This document shows positions 16,250 to 22,843 of a stretch of 36,355 nt of DNA, in pieces. This DNA is from Rikenellaceae bacterium. GTDB taxonomy: Bacteria; Bacteroidota; Bacteroidia; Bacteroidales; UBA932. Each line of letters begins with the position of its first letter. The stretch's first letter is position 1. Under the pieces are notes generated by a model that ran no database searches, had not been told where the DNA came from, and was given only the letters and a program-made list of their open reading frames with translations. Location of the stretch: positions 1 through 36,355 of the forward strand of contig JALFGP010000081.1 in the NCBI GenBank assembly GCA_022777205.1, given 5' to 3'. Made by a program: the position numbers and the translations under genes.

Positions 16250-19003
16250 TCAATTCTTTACTATCAGTTTGAATTCTCCAGGTTTGAGGGTGAACGTTAG
16301 ACAATTTTCACTGCCAGATGGAACTGTGTTATATGTCTGTTTTGAAAAATAATCTGTCCAGGAGCCGCTTGCCGGCATCAAACCGGTCAAAGTCTTAGTC
16401 TCGTTTTGGACATTTCCTATCACATAGAAATGCTTTCCATTGAGTGCTCCGAAAATTTGCCAGCAATCATTAAGGTACAATCTGAATTCGGCATTTTCTT
16501 CAAAGAATTCAGAATATTCCTTGCGGAATTTAAGCAGACCGCTGTAGGTGTCATAAAGACCTTTGCGATACTTGTCGGCCATAAATTCCTGAGTCTTCAC
16601 AGGCTTTTTGGAAGTATCCCCATTTCCTCCGGAAATATCATAGCCAAGCTCACCGAACTGCCAAATCATCTTCGGACCAGGGAGAGTGAGGAAGAATGCT
16701 GCAGCACATCCTGCCCTGCGCATTGTCTCCGCAAGAGGGTTCAGTTCCTCAGGTGCTTTTGCACCTGCTTCCATAAGCCAAACAGTCGACAATGAAGGAG
16801 AGAAATATATGTCGTATTTGCCGGCCTGTGCCACCACAAGATTCTTAGAATCGAGTCCGGACTTGAGCTTGTAGCCCTGTCCCACTGTGAGAGTCTTGTT
16901 GGTTTCAAAAGCCCCGAAATTACCCTTGCCCTCTTTCCAAGAATTGGATTCCCTGATTTTGAATTCGTCATTTGCTGCAAATTCAACAGATTTTGACACA
17001 TAGAAGGCTCCACTCTGAGTCATCTTGATGTCCGTCTTATATTTAGGACTCGAAGTATCTCCCCATCCGGTAAGAGTGCCACATATGCCCCAATCGGTCG
17101 CAGAAACGGAACCCGTTCCCGTAGCTCCATAGCATACCCGCTGCTCGTCGTGACTTTCCATAAAGGAGACGTAACCGTTTGCATAGGCACCGCTGATACT
17201 ACTGTCGGGATTTCCATGAACCAAGTTACTATACGCATAATTCTTATTATTCCACGGGAAAGCACCCATTTCAGAAAGGACCTTTTCCTCACTTGGGACA
17301 CAGAAATGCTCAAGTATTACAATAGCATTCGGATTGACATTTTGGATGTGTTCATAATAATCACGAAGAATTTTTATTCTGGATTCATCATAAGCACTAC
17401 ATTCATTATTATTTCCGGAATTTTTTTGGGTAAAACCCTTGGTGAGGTCGAATCGGAATCCGTCCACGTGGTACTCTGTGAGAAGATACTCAAGGCTCTC
17501 TTTGATATGATTCCTAACCATAGTATTCTCGTGATTCCAGTCGTGGAAGACGCTGAACGGGTGGGTTGCAGTGACATTGAACCAAGGATTATAATCCGCA
17601 GTGCAGTTGTCCGCCCCGTTCCAATAGAGTTTTGCCCAAGGATGGGAACCGGTTGCGTGGTTGTACACAACATCGACAATCACGGCCATTCCCCTTCCGT
17701 GGCACTCGTCAATGAACTCCTTATACTGCTCCCTTGTTCCGTAGGCCTTGTCAAGAGCAAAATAGTGGTTAGGGTTATAGCCCCAGCTTTCGTTGCCGTC
17801 GAATTCCTGAATAGGCATAAGCTCAATTGCTGTAACTCCCAGATTCTCCAGATAGTCCAACTGCCCCATTGCTCCACTAATATCTCCGGATGCCGTAAAA
17901 TCGCGGAGAAGAAGTTCATATATTACAAGATTGTTCTTGTTTTTTATTTTGAAACTGTCATTTTTCCAGGTATAGGCAGTCCTGCTGACCTGAAATGCCG
18001 AGATAAGCCCCTTTGCACCGGCAGGGAATTCCGGAGCTCCGGGGATGTATTTGTCGTTCCACTGGTCATAGACAATCTCAGTGTAAGGGTCACCCACCTT
18101 GATGGTCTTTCCGTCCCTGATGAGGAAATATTCAAAACGGTATTCCTTATTGATAGCGAAATCATCAATGTTGTCGCTGCCGAGCTTGATCCACCAGCAT
18201 CCCTTGTCCTCGTCTCGCTTCATCGCGTACTTGTTCATACGGGTCCATTTGCCATTCTCATCAAGGCTGAAATCACCCACCACGTGACAGTATTCACCGT
18301 GACCGCCATTTTTGTCCTTGTCGTAGAAAACCAGAATCACGTCGTCGTCCACATAGTTGATGCCCAGCTTCGCTCCCGACGGAACCGCCTCATTCACAAC
18401 ATCATCCGGCTCGAAGGTGTCGTATTCATACTTTTCATCTACAACATCTGCAAGGAAGTCCGGTTTTGTCTGCTTCTTCCCGTCTGAGCTTCTGAACACA
18501 AATCCAAGCTGATCAAGACCTTGTGTGCCGGTTCCATACCATTCCCGCACGGATGGGGAAACGATGAATTTCCAGGTGTTGGCAGCGAGTTTTACGGCCT
18601 TGCACTTGTCGATGTTCACCGCCCATTCTGCAGGAACGAACTCCCATTCAGGGTCACCGTCATAAACTGCTCCGGTATGGACATATACATCCCCAGTGTA
18701 ACCGACAAGTGCATCCTTTCCAGTTGCCTTGTAATAAAAGACACAAGCCTTGTCCGCATTCAGAATTTCAGGAAGATATGAAAAGCCTGCCGGAATCTCT
18801 TCAGGATCCTTTATGCCATCCGGATTATCCACAACCGGAAAATCCTCGCCCGGTTTGTCGCCAGGCTTATCTCCGTTATCATCAGTATTTTCAGTAATAG
18901 GTTCCTTCTGGCAGGAAACAGTCGAAACTCCGGCAGGAACCAGGAGAGAAAAGACGAGCAAGGCCGTGAAAAGCCTTGATATAAAACTGCGTTTTAATGT
19001 CAT
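16250..19003 (-). CDS. Multidomain GH13 alpha-glucanase lipoprotein with an inserted starch-binding-like domain
   Basis: A 917-residue lipoprotein (lipobox around VSTVSC, C31) that starts with a Pro/Gly/Asp-rich spacer (36-70). Residues about 75-190 form a probable carbohydrate-binding beta-domain, and about 210-320 a CBM48-like domain. The GH13 barrel runs from about 355 and carries region I DVVYNH (444-449), region II GFRFD with nucleophile D519, region III LEHF with E565, and region IV ESHDEQR (H618, D619). After region IV about 115 residues (632-746) form an extra domain (TDWGICGTLTGWG, FKIRESNSW, DIYFSPSLSTVWL) that looks like a SusE/SusF starch-binding module. The barrel then resumes at ETMRRAGCAAAFFLTLPGPK. 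It heads a unit with the 54-codon gene and the starch-binding lipoprotein. Substrate is probably starch or glycogen; the linkage cleaved cannot be read. Confidence 0.87.
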   Translation of the reverse strand: MTLKRSFISRLFTALLVFSLLVPAGVSTVSCQKEPITENTDDNGDKPGDKPGEDFPVVDNPDGIKDPEEIPAGFSYLPEILNADKACVFYYKATGKDALVGYTGDVYVHTGAVYDGDPEWEFVPAEWAVNIDKCKAVKLAANTWKFIVSPSVREWYGTGTQGLDQLGFVFRSSDGKKQTKPDFLADVVDEKYEYDTFEPDDVVNEAVPSGAKLGINYVDDDVILVFYDKDKNGGHGEYCHVVGDFSLDENGKWTRMNKYAMKRDEDKGCWWIKLGSDNIDDFAINKEYRFEYFLIRDGKTIKVGDPYTEIVYDQWNDKYIPGAPEFPAGAKGLISAFQVSRTAYTWKNDSFKIKNKNNLVIYELLLRDFTASGDISGAMGQLDYLENLGVTAIELMPIQEFDGNESWGYNPNHYFALDKAYGTREQYKEFIDECHGRGMAVIVDVVYNHATGSHPWAKLYWNGADNCTADYNPWFNVTATHPFSVFHDWNHENTMVRNHIKESLEYLLTEYHVDGFRFDLTKGFTQKNSGNNNECSAYDESRIKILRDYYEHIQNVNPNAIVILEHFCVPSEEKVLSEMGAFPWNNKNYAYSNLVHGNPDSSISGAYANGYVSFMESHDEQRVCYGATGTGSVSATDWGICGTLTGWGDTSSPKYKTDIKMTQSGAFYVSKSVEFAANDEFKIRESNSWKEGKGNFGAFETNKTLTVGQGYKLKSGLDSKNLVVAQAGKYDIYFSPSLSTVWLMEAGAKAPEELNPLAETMRRAGCAAAFFLTLPGPKMIWQFGELGYDISGGNGDTSKKPVKTQEFMADKYRKGLYDTYSGLLKFRKEYSEFFEENAEFRLYLNDCWQIFGALNGKHFYVIGNVQNETKTLTGLMPASGSWTDYFSKQTYNTVPSGSENCLTFTLKPGEFKLIVKN
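16766..17110 (-). other. Segment encoding the domain inserted in the GH13 barrel
   Basis: It covers residues 632-746 of the GH13 lipoprotein. The inserted unit has the pattern of a SusE/SusF starch-binding module: a start WGICGTLTGWGD, a middle EFAANDEFKIRESNSW, and a closing AGKYDIYFSPSLSTVWL. It falls between conserved region IV and the following barrel strand. Boundaries are approximate, set by where GH13 motifs stop and resume. Confidence 0.65.
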
Positions 19004-19068
19004 AGCGGTCAGTAAAATTTGTTTATGGCGACTAATTTAAGCAAAGCACTCATTATAAATAAGAGGGG

Positions 19069-19101
19069 ACTGACGAACTGACTGCTAATACTGACGAACT
19101 G
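19069..19101. promoter_or_regulatory. 12-bp direct repeats 21 bp apart upstream of the GH13 unit
   Basis: ACTGACGAACTG occurs at 19069-19080 and, identically, at 19090-19101. The start-to-start distance of 21 bp is two helical turns. The pair lies 66-98 bp upstream of the GH13 lipoprotein ATG (19003), a place suited to an activator site. A weaker copy (TGGACGAAC) is at 19141. No regulator gene is visible in the window. Confidence 0.5.
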
Positions 19102-19151
19102 CAAAATTATGTGAACCAATGAGAACTCAAATGGTCGTGCTGGACGAACCA

Positions 19152-19186
19152 AAAAAGCACGGGACTTTGACAGTCTCGTGCTTTTT
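19152..19186. terminator. Strong bidirectional-looking terminator after the DUF3127 gene
   Basis: A 15-bp stem (19152-19166 with 19172-19186, one G.U pair, 5-nt loop) flanked by A5 on one side and T5 on the other. On the minus strand it ends transcription coming from the FKBP/DUF3127 genes, 92 nt past the DUF3127 stop. Confidence 0.85.
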
Positions 19187-19188
19187 AG

Positions 19189-19276
19189 ATTCCCGGTCAA
19201 GCCGGGAATGACGATTGAATCAGGCTTAGCCGGGAACGACGATTGCGTCGGGCTTAGCCGGGAATGACGACGTTCA
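19189..19276. repeat. Three tandem 28-bp palindrome-containing repeats
   Basis: Three copies of a 28-bp unit begin at 19193, 19221 and 19249, each carrying AGCCGGGAA(T/C)GACGA. The first unit also makes an 8-bp hairpin (ATTCCCGG at 19189-19196 with CCGGGAAT at 19202-19209). The motif looks like a REP-type dispersed palindrome. There are no unique spacers, so it is not a CRISPR array. It fills the gap between the DUF3127 stop (19278) and the terminator. Confidence 0.75.
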
Positions 19277-19277
19277 A

Positions 19278-19703
19278 TTAGAATGGAAGGTCATCGGTGT
19301 CGGCTCCGGCAGCATCGAAATCGGTCGGTGCGGGTGCTGGAGCAGAAGTCGGCTGAGCCATTCCGGCGCCGGTTGGAGTGGCAAATCCCGGAGCCCCGTA
19401 AGCCGGAGCCTGAGCTGCCTGAGCCGCAAGCGGTTCAATTCTCCACGCACGGACATCGGTGTACCAGCGCTCCTTGAATTCGCGGCTGGAAAGATTGAAT
19501 GAAACCTTCACGGAATCGCCGGCGTTGAACCTTTCGAGATCCTTCACCTTGTCCTCGCCCCATACGTTCATACACACCTGGGTCGGATAATTACCTTCCT
19601 GATATTCGAGCACAAACTCCTGCTTTGACCAAGGACCCCTTGCGGATGTTCCGGTCTGAACAGGGAGCTTGGAAATTATTTTGCCTTCAAGTTCGAGTGC
19701 CAT
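19278..19703 (-). CDS. DUF3127 OB-fold protein with an SSB-like C-terminal tip
   Basis: From the ATG at 19703 (141 residues; the TTG at 19718 is an alternative). Residues 1-95 are a compact beta-rich domain with the DUF3127 pattern (LELEGKIISKLPVQTG, GPWSKQEFVLEY, CMNVWGEDKV, WYTDVRAWRIE), an OB-like fold of Bacteroidetes. A flexible Ala/Pro/Gly/Gln-rich linker (about 96-128) leads to an acidic end, DTDDLPF. This layout (OB fold, flexible linker, DDxPF tip) copies bacterial single-stranded DNA-binding protein, whose tip docks partner proteins. The biochemical role of DUF3127 is not established. It follows the FKBP gene on the same strand with an 18-nt gap and ends at the repeat/terminator region. 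Confidence 0.87.
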   Translation of the reverse strand: MALELEGKIISKLPVQTGTSARGPWSKQEFVLEYQEGNYPTQVCMNVWGEDKVKDLERFNAGDSVKVSFNLSSREFKERWYTDVRAWRIEPLAAQAAQAPAYGAPGFATPTGAGMAQPTSAPAPAPTDFDAAGADTDDLPF

Positions 19704-19721
19704 AACGGTATTCTTCAAAAA

Positions 19722-20480
19722 TTATTTCTCGTCAGCTTCCGGAACAAATCTGCCCACCTTCTCAACCTTAACTTCAAAAACAAGCACAGAGTTAGGATCG
19801 ATTCCGCGGTTTCCTCTCTCGCCGTAAGCAAGGTCTGACGGGATGTAGAGAGTTGCGCTTCCGCCTTCTCCGAGAAGTCCCAGACCCTCAGTCCAGCCTT
19901 TGATTACACGGTTGGCAATGAAACGGGTAGGCTCTTCTGCACCCATATTGCCGTCGAACTCTTTGCCGTCGATGGTCTTTCCTGAGTAGTAAACCCAAAC
20001 GGTGTCGGAAGGCTGAATCCTGGCTCCCTCACCCTCTTCGTGGATGATGTACTGGAGACCTGTTGAAGTTGTGTCCACCTCGCCTTTTGCAAGATTGTCT
20101 GCAAGGAACTTCTCTCCCGCAGCCTTGTTGTAGGCAGCCTTGTAGTCGTTCTTCTTGCCGAGGTAGCCATTGAGGATACGGCCCATCTGGTCAGGATTGA
20201 TTTTGAACTGCTCTCCGAACTCAGGAGAATACATATTGCCTTCAGCCTTGAGGAAATCCTGCATACCTTTCTTTATCTGGGACATATTGAGTTCTGAAAG
20301 CTCACCGCAGAAATTGTTACCCTTGAGGAAAGAACCGAAGTTCACACCGATAAGGTAGCTGACAGAGTCAACCTCTGCAGATGTAGGCAGTTCGACATCA
20401 ACTTTCACCCCGTTGTTTGACTTGCAGGACATTGCAAGCGCCGTCACGAGAATTGCGGCAAAAATTCTTAAAGTCTTCAT
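19722..20480 (-). CDS. FKBP-type peptidyl-prolyl cis-trans isomerase lipoprotein
   Basis: A 252-residue folding helper for exported proteins, lipid-anchored through lipobox AMSC (C19). Residues about 35-130 are the helical FkpA/Mip-type dimerisation region (SYLIGVNFGSFLKG, then repeated short helices). Residues about 140-247 are the FKBP catalytic domain: GLQYIIHEEGEG, DTVWVYYSGKTIDGKEFDG, VIKGWTEGLGLLGEGG, TLYIPSDLAYGERG, and the closing VLVFEVKVEKV. Length and order match Mip/FkpA proteins. A -7 box lies about 80 nt upstream, and the gene is divergent from recQ. It is followed by the DUF3127 gene. Confidence 0.94.
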   Translation of the reverse strand: MKTLRIFAAILVTALAMSCKSNNGVKVDVELPTSAEVDSVSYLIGVNFGSFLKGNNFCGELSELNMSQIKKGMQDFLKAEGNMYSPEFGEQFKINPDQMGRILNGYLGKKNDYKAAYNKAAGEKFLADNLAKGEVDTTSTGLQYIIHEEGEGARIQPSDTVWVYYSGKTIDGKEFDGNMGAEEPTRFIANRVIKGWTEGLGLLGEGGSATLYIPSDLAYGERGNRGIDPNSVLVFEVKVEKVGRFVPEADEK

Positions 20481-20561
20481 ATTAATTTAGTAGTTTATGT
20501 GTTTGCAAAAACATAAGCGGCAAAACGCTGCCTCTGTGGCAAGTTGTGATGACCGCGGCTG

Positions 20562-20569
20562 CAAATATA
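20562..20569 (-). promoter_or_regulatory. -7 box TATATTTG for the FKBP-DUF3127 unit
   Basis: Minus-strand TATATTTG, an exact TAnnTTTG match, 81 nt before the ATG at 20480. The preceding T-rich stretch holds several TTG triplets but none at the ideal distance. Confidence 0.5.
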
Positions 20570-20587
20570 CAACAAAAACATCAAAAA

Positions 20588-20620
20588 TTTTTGTGATGGC
20601 AAAAATAATCACTAACTTGC
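20588..20620 (+). promoter_or_regulatory. Probable promoter for the recQ-dnaG unit
   Basis: A -33-like TTTTTG (20588-20593), a 19-nt spacer and a -7-like TAACTTGC (20613-20620) lie 22-54 nt before the recQ ATG. The -7 is one base short of the TAnnTTTG consensus, but the spacing is right. Confidence 0.45.
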
Positions 20621-20641
20621 TGAACAAATGCACTCAAACCT

Positions 20642-22843
20642 ATGTTGACTTCTGAAATTCTGCTCGACAAACTTAGACAGTTCTTCGGTTTCAGCTCTTT
20701 CAAGAGCGGTCAGGAAGAGATTATCAGACATTTGGTTGAAGGCAAAGACGCTTTCGTCCTGATGCCTACAGGTGGAGGTAAAAGTATGTGCTACCAGCTT
20801 CCTGCGCTTCTTATGGAGGGCACAGCCATAGTCATATCCCCTCTCATCGCGCTTATGAAGAATCAGGTGGATGTCATCCGAGGCTTCGTCTCAGGCAACG
20901 AAGGCATAGCCCATTTCTTGAATTCCTCCCTGAGCCGCTCACAGATTGCAGAAGTTCGCAGCGACCTGATTTCCGGGGTCACCAAACTGCTCTATGTGGC
21001 TCCCGAATCCCTCACAAAGGCAGACAACGTGGAACTGCTCAAGGAAATCAAAGTCTCATTCTACGCCATCGACGAGGCCCACTGCATTTCCGAATGGGGC
21101 CACGACTTTCGTCCCGAATACCGTAAAATCCGGTCCATCATAGACGAAATAGGCCGCTCCCCGATCATAGCCCTCACGGCAACTGCCACTCCGAAAGTCC
21201 AGAGCGACATACTCAAGAACCTCGGCATCCAGGACGCGACAGTTTTCAAATCCTCGTTCAACCGCCCCAACCTCTACTATGAAATCAGGGACAAAAACGA
21301 CCCGAAGCGGGACATTATCAAATATATACGTCAGAATCCAGGCAAATCCGGCATCATATATTGCCTGAGCCGCAAAAAGGTGGAGGAAATGGCTCAGCTG
21401 CTCGAAGTGAACGGCATCAAAGCCCGGCCATACCACGCAGGACTGGACGCAAAGACCCGGGCCGAGAACCAGGACGCCTTTCTGATGGAGGAAGTGGATG
21501 TGATTGTGGCCACCATAGCCTTCGGAATGGGTATAGACAAACCCGACGTGCGTTTCGTCATTCACTATGACATACCTAAGAGCCTCGAAGGCTATTATCA
21601 GGAGACCGGAAGGGCAGGCAGGGACGGCAAAGAAGGCCAGTGCATCACCTATTACAGTTATAAGGACATACAGAAACTGGAAAAGTTCATGCAGGGCAAA
21701 CCGGTGGCGGAGCAGGAAATAGGAAAACAGCTCCTGAATGAGACCGTAGCCTATGCAGAGTCCAACCAGTGCCGGCGCAAGCTGCTGCTCAGCTATTTCG
21801 GTGAAGACTTCCCCAGCGACAACTGCGGCAACTGCGACAACTGCATCAACCCCAAGAAACAATTTGAGGGTTCTGAATATATGTGCCTGATAATCAATCT
21901 TGTGCTTTCTCTTCCTGAAAGGTTCAAGACCGAGCACTTGGCCAATATACTTGCAGGCGAAAGCAATTCCCTGATCAAATCCTACAAGCACGACAAACTC
22001 GAATTCTTCGGAGTCGGGAAAGAAAAATCGGCGAAATTCTGGTGTTCAGCCATACATCAGGGCCTGGTGCTCCATATGCTGGAAAAGGACATCGATTCAT
22101 ACGGACTCATCTCTGTCACAGAAAAAGGCCGGGAATTTCTTGAGAACCCGACCCCGGTGCTGATGACCGAAGACAGGGTCTTCGCGGCCGGAGAGGATGA
22201 CGACGACGATGGTGCTATTCCGCAGTCCAAAGTGGGAGGCGGAGGCGGCGACGAAATGCTGCTGAAGATGCTCAAGGAATTGCGCAAGGACGTGGCACAC
22301 AAGCTCAGACTCCAGCCGTGGGTGATTTTCAGCGATGCTGCCCTGGAGGATATGTCCATACTTTATCCGCTCACTCCGGAAGAGTTGCAGCGCTGCCAGG
22401 GAGTGGGAGAAGGCAAGGCGAAGAAATTCGGAAAGGCCTTCCTGGACTTGATTTCGGCTTATGTGGAAGAGAATGAAGTGGAAAGGCCATATGACCTGTC
22501 TGTGATGAAATCGGTGGTCCACAAATCCGACAACAGAATTTTCATCATCCAGAACATAGACCGCAAGCTGGGGCTGGACGACATTGCATCGGCCCTGGGA
22601 ATAGAAATGGACGAGCTGCTGACCGAAATCGAGAGCATAGTCCAGTCCGGATTCAAGCTCAGCATAGACTACTACATCCGTCAGACCCTGGACGACGAAG
22701 TGGTGGAGGAACTTTATACATATTTCAGGGAAGAGGCGCAGTCTGATTCGCTCAACGATGCCCTCGAAGAGTTGGGAAATGAATATGAAGAAGAGGAAAT
22801 ACGCCTGGTAAGGCTCAAATTCCTCAGTGAAGTGGCAAACTGA
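20642..22843 (+). CDS. recQ: ATP-dependent DNA helicase RecQ
   Basis: A 733-residue 3'-5' helicase for repair and recombination. It carries Walker A PTGGGKS (42-48), the DEAH box (144-147), the helicase C-terminal lobe with ATIAFGMGIDKPDVR (290-304) and QETGRAGRDG (320-329), a zinc site (C377, C395, C398, C401), the winged-helix RQC domain and an HRDC domain (about 530-610). After HRDC comes a further helical extension of about 115 residues (HTH_40-like, RIFIIQNIDRKLG) common in Bacteroidetes RecQ. The stop TGA shares one base with the dnaG ATG (TGATG), so recQ and dnaG are translationally coupled. Confidence 0.96.
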   Translation: MLTSEILLDKLRQFFGFSSFKSGQEEIIRHLVEGKDAFVLMPTGGGKSMCYQLPALLMEGTAIVISPLIALMKNQVDVIRGFVSGNEGIAHFLNSSLSRSQIAEVRSDLISGVTKLLYVAPESLTKADNVELLKEIKVSFYAIDEAHCISEWGHDFRPEYRKIRSIIDEIGRSPIIALTATATPKVQSDILKNLGIQDATVFKSSFNRPNLYYEIRDKNDPKRDIIKYIRQNPGKSGIIYCLSRKKVEEMAQLLEVNGIKARPYHAGLDAKTRAENQDAFLMEEVDVIVATIAFGMGIDKPDVRFVIHYDIPKSLEGYYQETGRAGRDGKEGQCITYYSYKDIQKLEKFMQGKPVAEQEIGKQLLNETVAYAESNQCRRKLLLSYFGEDFPSDNCGNCDNCINPKKQFEGSEYMCLIINLVLSLPERFKTEHLANILAGESNSLIKSYKHDKLEFFGVGKEKSAKFWCSAIHQGLVLHMLEKDIDSYGLISVTEKGREFLENPTPVLMTEDRVFAAGEDDDDDGAIPQSKVGGGGGDEMLLKMLKELRKDVAHKLRLQPWVIFSDAALEDMSILYPLTPEELQRCQGVGEGKAKKFGKAFLDLISAYVEENEVERPYDLSVMKSVVHKSDNRIFIIQNIDRKLGLDDIASALGIEMDELLTEIESIVQSGFKLSIDYYIRQTLDDEVVEELYTYFREEAQSDSLNDALEELGNEYEEEEIRLVRLKFLSEVAN

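Noticed and set aside
17150..18487. A 445-codon plus-strand frame antisense to the GH13 lipoprotein
   Set aside because: A shadow frame with no motif, opposite a gene with clear GH13 regions.
19189..19276. Tandem 28-bp repeats read as a CRISPR array
   Set aside because: The copies are directly adjacent, with no unique spacers, and there are no cas genes in the window.
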